Assembly (NCBI GenBank): GCA_035301285.1
Contig: DATGUN010000030.1
Coordinates: 1-64,000, forward strand
From: DATGUN01 sp035301285
Lineage (GTDB): Bacteria > Bacillota > Bacilli > Bacillales > Amphibacillaceae
Length of the DNA: 64,000 nt
Direction: 5' to 3'
A program made the position numbers and the translations under genes. Shown here piece after piece: positions 36,309 to 45,216 of this stretch. The notes beneath the pieces were generated by a model. It had not been told where the DNA came from and did no database searches. It worked only from the letters and a program-made list of their open reading frames with translations. The first letter of the stretch is position 1; each line of letters opens with the position of its first letter.

Positions 36309-36506
36309 ATGGCAAATAACAATTCTAATCAATTAGTCGTTCCTGGTGCACAACAAGCACTAGATCAAATGAAAACTGAAATCGCTCAAGAATTCGGTGT
36401 TCAACTTGGACCTGATACAGTGTCACGTGCGAATGGTTCAGTTGGTGGAGAAATAACAAAAAGACTTGTGCAATCAGCACAACAACAATTTGGTGGAATG
36501 AAGTAA
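36309..36506 (+). CDS. sspA: Alpha/beta-type small acid-soluble spore protein
   Basis: This 65-aa spore DNA-coating protein opens MANNNSNQLVVPGAQQALDQ. The germination protease site lies in KTEIAQEFGV (~24-33). The conserved GGEITKRLVQ occurs near 47-56. It saturates forespore DNA and protects it from UV and heat. AAGGGGGGTG precedes the start. The position downstream of thiI matches B. subtilis sspA; the paralogue letter is by synteny. Confidence 0.93.
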   Translation: MANNNSNQLVVPGAQQALDQMKTEIAQEFGVQLGPDTVSRANGSVGGEITKRLVQSAQQQFGGMK

Positions 36507-36535
36507 CACTATCTAAAACAAAATATCACTTGGCC

Positions 36536-36572
36536 AGGGGCTGTCCCGTATGGGGTGGCCCCTTATCTTTTA
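36536..36572 (+). terminator. Terminator after the SASP gene
   Basis: AGGGGC (36536) pairs with GCCCCT (36558), and CCC with GGG inside. The U-tract is short and interrupted. Confidence 0.65.
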
Positions 36573-36643
36573 TTCTCGGATGGTATGAAAACAGAGTCAT
36601 TGATGCACTCTAAAAGATGAGAGATGTACAAGGGGATGATTTG

Positions 36644-37264
36644 ATGGTCTGGGTGATTGGGTTATGTCTGATTTTGTTTTTATCGATCTTTTTGTTTTTT
36701 TCCAAGCTGCAAATCCTCATCGACTATTCGTACAACCAAGATAAACGGAACGATTTGCTTTATGTTGCTTTTCGCGTGTATCATATACAGATTTATCGTA
36801 AAACACTTAATGTATCTGATCTTATCAAAACGTCATATCATCGGGATGATACCAACCAGAACAATTTCTTTTTAAAGCGAATACATTTCACGATACAAAG
36901 TATAAAAGTTCGTTTTAATCACTGTGCTAAGCAATATAAGGCAATGGATCATGTATTTCGAAAAATACGAATCAGGAGATTTAAATGGGAAACAGATTGT
37001 GGGACAGGTCACGCGATGACTTCTGGAACAACATGTGGAGCTATATGGGCTGCAAAAGGAGCGTTTCTCTCCTTCCTACGTGAAAACATCAAAGACATAT
37101 CACAAGTTCATCTGAAGGTTAATCCACATTTTCAACAGAAAATCATGGCAATGGAAATGCATTGCATAGTCTTGGTTCCGATCGGTAAAGCTATACTTGC
37201 ATTCTTGCATGTTCGAAACAGTAAAAAACCAACATGGCAGAAAGGGGTGGATGTAGATGGATGA
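36644..37264 (+). CDS. ytfI: DUF2953 protein YtfI
   Basis: The 206-aa protein has an N-terminal membrane segment (residues ~1-22, MVWVIGLCLILFLSIFLFF) and a basic DUF2953 region. The end HCIVLVPIGKAILAFLHV may touch the membrane again. The function is unknown; it pairs with ytfJ in spore formers. ATG at 36644 follows AAGGGGATGA. Its stop overlaps the ytfJ start by 8 bases, which implies coupling. Confidence 0.82.
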   Translation: MVWVIGLCLILFLSIFLFFSKLQILIDYSYNQDKRNDLLYVAFRVYHIQIYRKTLNVSDLIKTSYHRDDTNQNNFFLKRIHFTIQSIKVRFNHCAKQYKAMDHVFRKIRIRRFKWETDCGTGHAMTSGTTCGAIWAAKGAFLSFLRENIKDISQVHLKVNPHFQQKIMAMEMHCIVLVPIGKAILAFLHVRNSKKPTWQKGVDVDG

Positions 37265-37721
37265 ACATCCGATACAAGATTTGATGACAACGGCAATGGA
37301 AAATATACAAAACATGATTGAAGTCAATACAATCGTCGGGGATCCGATTCACTCACCAGATGGCAGTTTGATCATACCAGTTTCGAAAGTTGGATTTGGA
37401 TTTGCGGCAGGTGGGAGTGAATTTACACCTGAACAGGGAGATGACGATCAAGATGTGACTTTACCCTTCGGTGGTGGAAGTGGGGGTGGTGTATCCATTA
37501 ACCCCGTTGCTTTTTTAATTGTAAGCAAAGAGGGCATCAACCTCGTGCATATGGACGGGAACTCAAAACTGTACGAAACGATAAAGAATATCGCACCGAT
37601 GACAGTTGAAAAAGTAGAACATTTATTAAAGGAAAAGGAACAAGATGGAAATCATGGTAAGAAAACATCCCGAAATGATGACAAGAACCAATCCGAAACA
37701 AAAGAGGATTACAATATATGA
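37257..37721 (+). CDS. ytfJ: GerW-family sporulation protein YtfJ
   Basis: This 154-aa protein of the YtfJ/GerW family keeps the motifs NTIVGDPI, IPVSKVGFGFAAGGSEF and GGGSGGGVSINPVAFLIV. GerW in Streptomyces affects spore germination. In B. subtilis ytfIJ is expressed in sporulation. The C terminus (from ~130) is a charged Lys/Asp/Asn tail. It overlaps ytfI and probably forms a two-gene operon with it. Confidence 0.88.
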   Translation: MDEHPIQDLMTTAMENIQNMIEVNTIVGDPIHSPDGSLIIPVSKVGFGFAAGGSEFTPEQGDDDQDVTLPFGGGSGGGVSINPVAFLIVSKEGINLVHMDGNSKLYETIKNIAPMTVEKVEHLLKEKEQDGNHGKKTSRNDDKNQSETKEDYNI

Positions 37722-37825
37722 CGAGTCAAATTGTTTTATAGCACAAAACCTATAATATTGGACTTCATTCGCAAAACGTATCATAATTGATGTGTGGATA
37801 AATTTATTATAGGAGGATGATGCAC

Positions 37826-38326
37826 ATGGCACAAGTTACATTTAATCAAGATCCTGTTACTTTGTTGGGAACAGAAGTTAAAATAGGTGATGATGCTCCC
37901 GATTTCACTGTCCTATCAAATGATCTGAAAGAAGTATCATTGAAAGATTATGACGGGAAAGTCAAATTGATTACCACTGTACCGTCTGTTGATACAGGTG
38001 TATGTTCACAGGAAACAAAACGCTTTAATGAGGAAGCGGATAAACTTGACAATGTACATGTTTTGACGGTCAGCATGGACTTGCCATTTGCACAAACCAG
38101 ATGGTGTGCAGCGAATGGTGTTGAGAATCTCGATACGTTATCAGATCATCGCGATGCCGATCTCGGGAAAAATTATGGTGTGCTCATAAAAGAATTACGT
38201 CTCCTTGCACGTGCGGTATTTGTTGTTGACTCCAGTAATAAAGTGACATATGTGGAGTATGTCGATGAAGTAACAGACTTTCCTGATTATGAGGCTGCTT
38301 TATCTGCAGTGAAAAAAGCTGAATAG
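37826..38326 (+). CDS. tpx: Thiol peroxidase Tpx
   Basis: This 166-aa atypical 2-Cys peroxiredoxin reduces peroxides with thioredoxin. The peroxidatic Cys60 lies in SVDTGVCSQET and the resolving Cys94 in TRWCAANG, the same numbers as in B. subtilis Tpx. ATG at 37826 is 9 bases from AGGAGG, while the ATGs at 37817 and 37820 are too close. It is followed by a terminator and ytxK. Confidence 0.95.
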   Translation: MAQVTFNQDPVTLLGTEVKIGDDAPDFTVLSNDLKEVSLKDYDGKVKLITTVPSVDTGVCSQETKRFNEEADKLDNVHVLTVSMDLPFAQTRWCAANGVENLDTLSDHRDADLGKNYGVLIKELRLLARAVFVVDSSNKVTYVEYVDEVTDFPDYEAALSAVKKAE

Positions 38327-38344
38327 AATAAGCTGAATAACGTT

Positions 38345-38380
38345 AAAAATCCCCTTTGGCATTTCCATTGGGGATTTTTG
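38345..38380 (+). terminator. Terminator of tpx
   Basis: AAAAATCCCC and GGGGATTTTT form a perfect 10-bp stem, then TGTTTT. Confidence 0.9.
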
Positions 38381-38459
38381 TTTTAATCGGTATGTTCCTT
38401 TGTATTATACGGGAGGCATTTGATACAATAGACACATTGGAAGGAACGGAGGAAGGGAT

Positions 38460-39443
38460 ATGGATGAAAAAACAGATGTAGAAGTCTTATATGACTGGAT
38501 TGATCGTACGACAGAGAAAATTGAAAGGTCCAGGAATGAGCCATATATTGAATGTTTAATTGTAACATTGGGAATTCTTTTTGAAAGACGTGTTCCAACA
38601 GAGTTATCTGATGCAAAAGACTTGGAAGAGGATTTGAGTGATTTAAGCAATACATATCATACCGTTACGATAAGGAAAGCAGTTCAATTAGCGATTTTAA
38701 AAGGAATGCAAGGTGCCCAGGAAAAACATCTGGTTACACCTGAAACAGTCGCTCTCATCATGGGTTATTTAGCTGAAAAACTCATGAAAGACAAGGAAGC
38801 CATACGTATTTTTGATCCTGTAGCAGGTACAGGTAACATGCTGACTGCTGTTCTGGACCACCTTAAACAAGATAAGGATGTATTTGCGAGTGAGGTTGAC
38901 CCGACACTCATTCAACTAGCCGCATTGAATGCTAATCTGCAAAAGATGAACATTGAATTCTTTCATCAAGATAGCCTTGATGCGTTTTTGCTCGATCCAG
39001 TCGATTTGATTATCGCTGATTTGCCAGTCGGTTATTATCCCGATAAGATACAAGCAGAGCGGTTTAGCCTGAAAAGTGAATCGGGATTGCCATATGCCCA
39101 TCATTTATTACTTGAGCAAAGTGTCTATTATACCAAGCCAGGAGGCTATTTGATCTTTGTTATACCATCGTTCTTATTTGAAAGTGATCAGGCAGATCAG
39201 TTGCGTACTTTTATACAGGACAACGCCCACATTGTTGGAGTATTGCAATTACCGGATACAGCGTTCGCAAACGAGAAAAACATGAAGAGTATTTTGATTT
39301 TGCAAAAGAAATCAAACCATACAACATCACCTAAACAACCTCTGCTCGTCAAAATGCCGTCATTTAAGAATGCAACTGCAACCAAAGATATTCTGGATCA
39401 AATGGACGCTTGGTTTGAACGGTTTCATGCTGAACAATCATAA
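38460..39443 (+). CDS. ytxK: Class I SAM-dependent methyltransferase YtxK
   Basis: The 327-aa protein resembles N6-adenine DNA methyltransferases. It has a helical N-terminal region, a SAM-binding DPVAGTGNML (~121-130) and LIIADLPVGYYP (~181-192) in the place of the usual NPPY catalytic motif. The missing Asn-Pro-Pro suggests it may not methylate DNA in the normal way. B. subtilis ytxK follows tpx too. moaB starts 22 bases downstream, where B. subtilis has ackA first. Confidence 0.85.
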   Translation: MDEKTDVEVLYDWIDRTTEKIERSRNEPYIECLIVTLGILFERRVPTELSDAKDLEEDLSDLSNTYHTVTIRKAVQLAILKGMQGAQEKHLVTPETVALIMGYLAEKLMKDKEAIRIFDPVAGTGNMLTAVLDHLKQDKDVFASEVDPTLIQLAALNANLQKMNIEFFHQDSLDAFLLDPVDLIIADLPVGYYPDKIQAERFSLKSESGLPYAHHLLLEQSVYYTKPGGYLIFVIPSFLFESDQADQLRTFIQDNAHIVGVLQLPDTAFANEKNMKSILILQKKSNHTTSPKQPLLVKMPSFKNATATKDILDQMDAWFERFHAEQS

Positions 39444-39465
39444 AGGGAAAAAGGGTGGTGTTGAT

Positions 39466-39978
39466 ATGCACACACATCATATTCATGGTTTGAAATCAAA
39501 ATCAGTGAATTGTCTTATATTGACAATCAGCGATACGCGTGTATTAGAAACAGATAAAAGCGGTCAAATGATTCAGTCTTTATTGGAAGAAAACCATCAT
39601 ACAGTCAAAGATCGTCTTGTCATCCAGGATGAAGCGGAACAAATAAACCACCATATAAAGACAGGATGTCACAATCCGGATATCGATGTTATTTTAACAA
39701 ATGGTGGGACAGGCATTTCCAGAAGGGATGTAACCATAGAGACCCTAAAAGAGTTTCTTGATAAAGAATTGACAGGGTTTGGCGAGTTATTCAGGATGTT
39801 AAGTTATACGGAGGACATAGGTTCTTCTGCAATGATGTCCCGGGCGATAGCAGGTGTAAAAGGAGATACCGCCATATTTTCCATGCCGGGTTCATCTGGA
39901 GCGGTGAAACTGGCGATGAATAAGTTGATTTTACCGGAGTTGAGCCATGTCGTTCATGAATTAACAAAGGATTTGTAA
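39466..39978 (+). CDS. moaB: Molybdenum cofactor protein MoaB
   Basis: This 170-aa MogA/MoaB-fold protein binds molybdopterin. The motifs seen are LILTISDTR (~20-28), LTNGGTGISRRDVT (~81-94) and FSMPGSSGAVKLAMNKLI near 145-162. ATG at 39466 follows AAGGGTGGTG. It is coupled to ytxK by a short gap. No other molybdenum cofactor gene is in the window, so moaB is isolated here, as in B. subtilis. Confidence 0.93.
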   Translation: MHTHHIHGLKSKSVNCLILTISDTRVLETDKSGQMIQSLLEENHHTVKDRLVIQDEAEQINHHIKTGCHNPDIDVILTNGGTGISRRDVTIETLKEFLDKELTGFGELFRMLSYTEDIGSSAMMSRAIAGVKGDTAIFSMPGSSGAVKLAMNKLILPELSHVVHELTKDL

Positions 39979-39996
39979 AAGAAACGAAGACTTAGA

Positions 39997-40056
39997 ATAA
40001 AAAAGATGAGGCAAACTCGTATTATTGTAAGAAGCGATGTCTGTCCCATCTTTTTT
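39997..40056. terminator. Bidirectional terminator moaB / universal stress gene
   Basis: AAAAAAGATGAGG (from 39997) pairs with CCCATCTTTTTT (40045-40056) with a one-base bulge, between convergent genes. Confidence 0.7.
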
Positions 40057-40069
40057 CTTTTCATATATC

Positions 40070-40501
40070 TTAACGTACGACAAGTACATCACATGTAGCA
40101 TAACGTGTGATGCTTTCAGAAACACTTCCGATGAGAAACCGTTCTACCGCATTCATACCGGTTGCACCACAAATAATTAAATCGGATTCGAAACTTTTGG
40201 CAATGTCCTTCGCTATTTTGACTTTCGGTGACCCATACTCAATATGTTTTTCGACACTTACATTCGCCTGTTCAGCCTTCACGATATACTCATCCAAGAT
40301 GTCATTGCCATATTGCTCGGCTCTTTCTGCAAGTGTTCGGTCATACGCTTCAGCGGTTGCAAACGTTCGGGAGTCAATGACATGTGCCAAGGTGAGATGT
40401 GCATCATTTCGTTTGGCGATCTCAACTGATTTTTTGAACGCTATTTCAGATGCTTTTGATCCATCAACAGCTACTAAAATGTTTTTGTAAACGAGATCCA
40501 T
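40070..40501 (-). CDS. Universal stress protein A family
   Basis: This 143-aa UspA-fold protein opens NILVAVDGSKASEIAFKKS. The ATP-binding stretch is GATGMNAVERFLIGSVSESI near 116-135, and the ATCDVLVV end is typical of nucleotide-binding Usp proteins. ATG at 40501 has AGGGGTG about 10 bases upstream; the GTG at 40510 is too close to it. It is monocistronic. No clear SigB promoter was found before it. Confidence 0.92.
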   Translation of the reverse strand: MDLVYKNILVAVDGSKASEIAFKKSVEIAKRNDAHLTLAHVIDSRTFATAEAYDRTLAERAEQYGNDILDEYIVKAEQANVSVEKHIEYGSPKVKIAKDIAKSFESDLIICGATGMNAVERFLIGSVSESITRYATCDVLVVR

Positions 40502-40647
40502 GTTTCTCACACCCCTGTATTTTATATTTATTGCTTATATAAGTATATACCCTTTCCGAGCATCAAATAACATTAAAAGGTGATTGGAAAAAGAAAACAT
40601 GCTATTTTTATGGAAAATGGCACAAGTTATGAGTGGAGGTGTATGTG

Positions 40648-40806
40648 ATGGATAAAAAAGATTTAAAAAACAAACAGTATCCAGATGATGAAAAAGCTGT
40701 ACAAATCATTAGAAATCAGGTTATGGAAAGTTATCAAAACGGTGTTATAGAGGACCAATTAAAAAACAACCGTGGAATTCACACCTTCAATAATCAAAGC
40801 AAGTAA
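40648..40806 (+). CDS. Small hypothetical protein (52 aa)
   Basis: A short, strongly charged protein reads MDKKDLKNKQYPDDEKAVQI at the start and ends in HTFNNQSK. It has GGAGGTG 6 bases before the ATG and a terminator just downstream, so it looks like a real transcription unit. It has no signal or membrane segment. The predicted central helix is around residues 15-40. I do not recognise a family. Confidence 0.65.
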   Translation: MDKKDLKNKQYPDDEKAVQIIRNQVMESYQNGVIEDQLKNNRGIHTFNNQSK

Positions 40807-40828
40807 CAGATTTTATGTTATAATGAAC

Positions 40829-40864
40829 TCCAGAAGTCAATTTTTGGCTTCTGGGGTATTTTTT
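40829..40864 (+). terminator. Terminator after the 52-aa gene
   Basis: CTCCAGAAG and CTTCTGGGG pair around a T-rich loop and are followed by TATTTTTT. Confidence 0.85.
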
Positions 40865-40982
40865 AGCGTCCATTGTAAAAATTGATGCATTTTTTGAATG
40901 TATTTGTTACAATGAAACTGCTTACATGAAAGTGTTTCAAAAAGAAATATGCAATATATTTTTTTGGGAAGGGTGTTAATAT

Positions 40983-42098
40983 ATGAGAATCGGAATACCT
41001 AAAGAAATCAAAAATAATGAAAATCGAGTAGCTATAACACCAGCGGGCGTCATGCACCTTAGGCAATCGAACCATGATGTTTCTGTAGAAACGCAAGCAG
41101 GGGTAGGCTCTGGTTTCACAGATGAAGAATATAAGGAAGCCGGTGCCACCATTGTCTCATCAGCAAAAGAAATATGGGAACAAGAAATGGTCATGAAAGT
41201 GAAAGAACCTTTACCTGACGAATATGACTATTTTTATGAAGGATTGATATTGTTTACATATCTTCATTTAGCTAATGAGCCGGAATTAACCAAAGAAATG
41301 ATGGATAAAAAAGTGATTGGCATGGCTTATGAAACGGTGCAACTACCTGATGCCTCCTTGCCTTTATTGACCCCTATGAGCGAAGTTGCGGGTTATATGG
41401 CGACACAGATTGGCGCTCAATTTTTAGAAAAAACGCGTGGTGGTAAAGGTATCTTTTTAGGAGGAATCCCTGGTGTCAAAAGAGGAAAAGTGACCGTAAT
41501 CGGTGGCGGTTCGGTTGGTACAAATGCAGCTAAGACAGCATCTGGATTAGGTGCGGAAGTTTCTATCATAGACCTGAACCCATCGCGTTTGAAACAGTTA
41601 AGCGAATTATTTGGAACTAAGGTCAACACGATTATGTCCAATCCCATGAATATAGCCGAAGAAGTGAAAGATTCAGATCTGGTGATCGGCTCAGTATTGA
41701 TACCGGGTGCTAAAGCTCCCAAATTGATTACGGAAGATATGGTGAAATCCATGGATGAAGGTTCGGTCATTGTAGATGTCGCCATTGACCAAGGAGGAAA
41801 TTTCGAAACGTGTGATCGCATGACGACACATGATAATCCAACCTATATGAAGCATGGGGTTGTACATTATGCTGTAGCAAACATTCCTGGTGCTGTACCA
41901 AGAACAGCGACAATCGGTTTAACGAATGCTACAGTTCCTTATGCATTGCAGATAGCCAATAAAGGTTATAAGAGAGCCTGCTTGGAAAATGAGGCGTTAT
42001 TAAAAGGGATTAACACGTTAGATGGTTATGTTACTCTAAAAGGTGTATCGGATGCACATAACCTAGCATTTAAAGATGTCAAAACCCTCATAAACTAA
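40983..42098 (+). CDS. ald: Alanine dehydrogenase
   Basis: This 371-aa NAD-dependent enzyme interconverts L-alanine and pyruvate plus ammonia. It opens MRIGIPKEIKNNENRVAITP. The NAD-binding Rossmann motif GGGSVGTNAAK lies near 176-186. The active site area includes MKVKEPLPDEY (Lys ~74-80) and MTHDNPTYMKHG. Alanine dehydrogenase is used in sporulation and in growth on alanine. It is monocistronic, with a terminator after it. Confidence 0.97.
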   Translation: MRIGIPKEIKNNENRVAITPAGVMHLRQSNHDVSVETQAGVGSGFTDEEYKEAGATIVSSAKEIWEQEMVMKVKEPLPDEYDYFYEGLILFTYLHLANEPELTKEMMDKKVIGMAYETVQLPDASLPLLTPMSEVAGYMATQIGAQFLEKTRGGKGIFLGGIPGVKRGKVTVIGGGSVGTNAAKTASGLGAEVSIIDLNPSRLKQLSELFGTKVNTIMSNPMNIAEEVKDSDLVIGSVLIPGAKAPKLITEDMVKSMDEGSVIVDVAIDQGGNFETCDRMTTHDNPTYMKHGVVHYAVANIPGAVPRTATIGLTNATVPYALQIANKGYKRACLENEALLKGINTLDGYVTLKGVSDAHNLAFKDVKTLIN

Positions 42099-42101
42099 GA
42101 G

Positions 42102-42138
42102 AAATCCCCTCTTGCAAATGGTGGCAAGGGGGATTTTC
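42102..42138 (+). terminator. Terminator of ald
   Basis: AAATCCCC-CTTGC pairs with GCAAG-GGGGATTT, followed by TTC. Confidence 0.85.
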
Positions 42139-42263
42139 ATGATCGTTTGAGATTGATGATGATTCATCATAATGAATGATGACAACAGTCATTGGTTAAA
42201 AAAAGCCAAACTTCTTGCTAATATAGTATAAGACAAATAATTAAACAAAGGAGAGATGTTTTG

Positions 42264-42953
42264 ATGAAAGTATCATTTCATGGACATTCTGTCGTTTTAG
42301 TTCAAACCGATACTCATACCATTTTATTTGATCCGTATATTTCGGAAAATCCGGCTTGCGATTTGGATCATGAAACGATTAATCCCGATGTCATTTTACT
42401 GACTCACGGCCATAATGATCATGTGGGTGATACGATAGCCATCGCCAAGCGAACAAATGCGCTAGTGGTTGCTCCAAACGAATTGGCAGTTTATTTGGAA
42501 GGAAAAGGGTTGAAAACACACCCGATGAATCTAGGAGGTGCACATGCGTTTGAATTTGGAACGGTTAAATATACACATGCCTTCCATAGTTCATCGTTTC
42601 AAGAAGAAGATGGAACCGTTATATATGCAGGAATGCCCGGTGGGATACTGCTGACGATTGATGAACAGACTATTTATCATGTCGGCGACACGGGATTATT
42701 TACGGACTTGAAAATGATTGGTGATCAAAATGACATTGACCTCGCTTTCGTGCCGATCGGCGATAATTTCACGATGGGTCCCGAGGATGCAGTCATAGCA
42801 TGTGACTGGATTCAAGCTAATCGGGTTGTGCCTGTGCATTATAATACATTTCCCGTAATCGAACAGGATCCGGATGAATTTGCGAAGAAAGTAAAAACAG
42901 GAAAAGTAATTCCTTTAAAAATCGGTGAAAGCATAAATTTATCTCGCTCCTGA
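42264..42953 (+). CDS. ytkL: Metallo-beta-lactamase-fold hydrolase YtkL (UPF0173)
   Basis: The 229-aa protein has the metal-binding LTHGHNDHVGD (~48-58) and a second ligand region GDTGLFTDLKMI near 149-160, as in the UPF0173 metal-dependent hydrolases. Its substrate is unknown. ATG at 42264 is preferred over TTG at 42261; the AAGGAG site lies just upstream. It has its own terminator. Synteny with ytkL-ytoI of B. subtilis holds. Confidence 0.9.
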   Translation: MKVSFHGHSVVLVQTDTHTILFDPYISENPACDLDHETINPDVILLTHGHNDHVGDTIAIAKRTNALVVAPNELAVYLEGKGLKTHPMNLGGAHAFEFGTVKYTHAFHSSSFQEEDGTVIYAGMPGGILLTIDEQTIYHVGDTGLFTDLKMIGDQNDIDLAFVPIGDNFTMGPEDAVIACDWIQANRVVPVHYNTFPVIEQDPDEFAKKVKTGKVIPLKIGESINLSRS

Positions 42954-42960
42954 TATGTAT

Positions 42961-42995
42961 AGACCAATTTGATATGATTCAGATTGGTCTTTTTA
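42961..42995 (+). terminator. Terminator of ytkL
   Basis: AGACCAAT (42961) pairs with ATTGGTCT (42983), followed by a T-run. Confidence 0.85.
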
Positions 42996-43150
42996 ATTTT
43001 AGTTTAGATTCAACATTTCTTTGTTCCTCATTTTACATCTTTGATATCAATGTCTTTATGCTGTATTCAGCCTGAATGATTCTCCTGCGTTTATTCATGA
43101 ACGCCTCATTTCTTTCATATAGATAACGGCAAAGGGAGGGGGAGGATCTT

Positions 43151-43363
43151 TTGAAACAATATGCTGTTTTACGACTGTTGTTTGCAGGTTTTCTATTATA
43201 TATCGCTTGGCCGTATATCCCGGAAATGTCAGGTCATCTGGAGACCGCCTTTTGGGGAATATGGCTAGGACTGTTTTTTTTATTCGTTTGCGGAAACAGT
43301 GCGACCTTACTCAAGATTACGTATCCACCGGTAATGGAACAAGAAAGACAGAGAGGCCGTTGA
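43151..43363 (+). CDS. Small membrane protein (70 aa), unknown
   Basis: It starts at TTG with GGGAGGGGGAGGATC upstream, an unusually strong Shine-Dalgarno. Two hydrophobic helices (residues ~5-23 and ~33-53) are joined by a short loop, followed by a basic tail ending RQRGR. It is probably a two-pass membrane protein with both ends inside. It is not recognised as a named family. It lies ahead of ytoI on the same strand. Confidence 0.7.
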   Translation: MKQYAVLRLLFAGFLLYIAWPYIPEMSGHLETAFWGIWLGLFFLFVCGNSATLLKITYPPVMEQERQRGR

Positions 43364-43450
43364 ACATCTATACTTTGTGAACATGAATAAACAACTGTAT
43401 AATATATAGTTGAAGAAATTTTTAGCATAGTTGAAAGTCGGTGTTGGGTA

Positions 43451-44758
43451 TTGGCTACAAAACACGAGCAAATTATCGATTATATCGTGTCATTGAACAT
43501 AGGTACAAAAATATCCGTTAGACAGATAGCAAAGAAATTACATGTGAGTGATGGAACAGCGTATCGCGCCATCAAAGAAGCACAAAACCAAGGGTTTGTC
43601 AGTACGATCGAACGTGTTGGCACAATTCGGATCAAACAAAAGAAAAAAGAAAATATTGAACGCCTTACATTTGCCGAAATCATAAAAATCGTTGAAGGAC
43701 AAGTACTTGGTGGAAGCGCAGGAATGTATAAAACCCTCAGCAAGTTTCTTATCGGTGCCATGCAAATCGACGCGATTGCACGATACACCGAAGCGGATTC
43801 ACTTTTCATTGTCGGTAATAGAGTTGATGCCCAAAGACTTGCACTGAATGATGGGGCGGCAGTTCTTATAACCGGTGGGTTTGATACGGAATCATCCATA
43901 AAAAAGTTGGCAGATGAAAAAGAACTTCCATTGATGTCGACCAGCTTTGATACGTTTACAGTCGCAGCGATGATTAATCGAGCGATTTATGATCAGATGA
44001 TAAAAAAAGAAATAGTGTTTGTAAGGGATATTTTCACCCCCAGGGAAAGGGCGTACGCTCTCTATGCAAAAGATACGCTTTATAGATGGTATGAATTGAA
44101 TGAACAATCAAGTCATACGAGGTTCCCGGTGTTGGACAACAGTATGCGTGTCAAAGGAATTGTCACGTCCAAAGATATTATTGGGCGTAAACCAGATACA
44201 CAGGTTGCTAAAGTCATGACGAAAAATCCGCATGTCGTTCCGCTGCAAACATCGCTTGCCTATGTGGCCCATATGATGATTTGGGAAGGAATCGAAATTG
44301 TACCCGTAGTGAACAAGTCCAATCAATTTCAAGGTCTTGTCTCCCGAAATGATGTCATTAAAGCACTTCAGCAAACACAAAGACAGCCACAGGTGGGTGA
44401 GACGATAGAAGAAATTGTTACCCGGTCCATGGAAGTCGTGGAAGGTGAAACATGTGTCTATCGATCAAGAGTGACACCGCAAATGACCAATCAACTTGGA
44501 ACACTCTCTAGTGGTGTTTTTACGGTATTATTTACGGAAGCAAGTAAACGGTTGTTGCTTTATATCAAAAAGGGAGATTTAGTCGTAGAAAATATTTCCG
44601 TATATTTTATGAAGCCCGTTCCGATCGATAGTCTTTTGTTAATCTATCCTCATTTATTGGAAGCGGGGCGAATATATGCCAAAATCGAGGTTTCTGTTTA
44701 TTTAGGGGACAAATTGGTTGGAAAAGGACTGATGATGGCTCAGTTGATGGATCGATAA
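43451..44758 (+). CDS. ytoI: YtoI: HTH, DRTGG, CBS-pair and hotdog domain protein
   Basis: The 435-aa regulator-like protein has an N-terminal winged helix (residues ~1-60, with VRQIAKKLHVSDGTAYRAIK). A DRTGG domain lies at ~75-180 and two CBS domains at ~195-310. A C-terminal hotdog thioesterase-like domain covers ~330-435. It may sense a nucleotide or acyl-CoA and control genes or metabolism, but no target is known. It starts at TTG with only a weak GGTG site upstream. Confidence 0.88.
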   Translation: MATKHEQIIDYIVSLNIGTKISVRQIAKKLHVSDGTAYRAIKEAQNQGFVSTIERVGTIRIKQKKKENIERLTFAEIIKIVEGQVLGGSAGMYKTLSKFLIGAMQIDAIARYTEADSLFIVGNRVDAQRLALNDGAAVLITGGFDTESSIKKLADEKELPLMSTSFDTFTVAAMINRAIYDQMIKKEIVFVRDIFTPRERAYALYAKDTLYRWYELNEQSSHTRFPVLDNSMRVKGIVTSKDIIGRKPDTQVAKVMTKNPHVVPLQTSLAYVAHMMIWEGIEIVPVVNKSNQFQGLVSRNDVIKALQQTQRQPQVGETIEEIVTRSMEVVEGETCVYRSRVTPQMTNQLGTLSSGVFTVLFTEASKRLLLYIKKGDLVVENISVYFMKPVPIDSLLLIYPHLLEAGRIYAKIEVSVYLGDKLVGKGLMMAQLMDR

Positions 44759-44762
44759 AAAC

Positions 44763-44810
44763 ATCCCAACCCAATACATTTTCCTGTTTACAAGTATTGT
44801 TGGTTGGGAT
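44763..44810. terminator. Bidirectional terminator between ytoI and ytpI
   Basis: ATCCCAACCCAATAC pairs with GTATTGTTGGTTGGGAT except for two extra bases. It lies between convergent genes. Confidence 0.82.
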
Positions 44811-44818
44811 TGAGGTTA

Positions 44819-45118
44819 TCAATCTGTGGTTGGATGGATTCTTTCCCATTCTTTGCGATAAAATTTTACCTGTTTGTAACCAAACGTTAATTGCATAAGA
44901 CCAAGCAAAAGGAAAATTATTCCGATCAAAAGTGAAATTTTGCTTTGATAGAATAAATATTGATTAATCCCGAACGTGCCCACGAATAAACCGAGACATA
45001 TCCGTGATTTTGAATTGAAATAAGCTTGCGTCAAGCCATCTTTACTTTTTAATATAGCTACTTTATAGTACACATACATAACAAGTGATAAAATGATAAT
45101 GATCGGTAATATAAACAT
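44819..45118 (-). CDS. ytpI: YtpI family membrane protein
   Basis: The 99-aa protein has three hydrophobic helices (about residues 1-20, 40-57 and 60-78) and a basic C terminus (KQVKFYRKEWERIH). Its function is unknown. I chose ATG at 45118, preceded by CAGGGAG 8 bases upstream, which gives the same size as B. subtilis YtpI (100 aa). The longer frame to 45157 adds 13 residues without a ribosome site. It is divergent from nrnA, as in B. subtilis. Confidence 0.82.
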   Translation of the reverse strand: MFILPIIIILSLVMYVYYKVAILKSKDGLTQAYFNSKSRICLGLFVGTFGINQYLFYQSKISLLIGIIFLLLGLMQLTFGYKQVKFYRKEWERIHPTTD

Positions 45119-45216
45119 GATAGCTGCTCCCTGTATTTTATATTCATTCATTACCATTGTAACTTGTTTTGTATGTGATAGAAAGAAAAAAACATCATTA
45201 GAATAGAGGTTATCTT

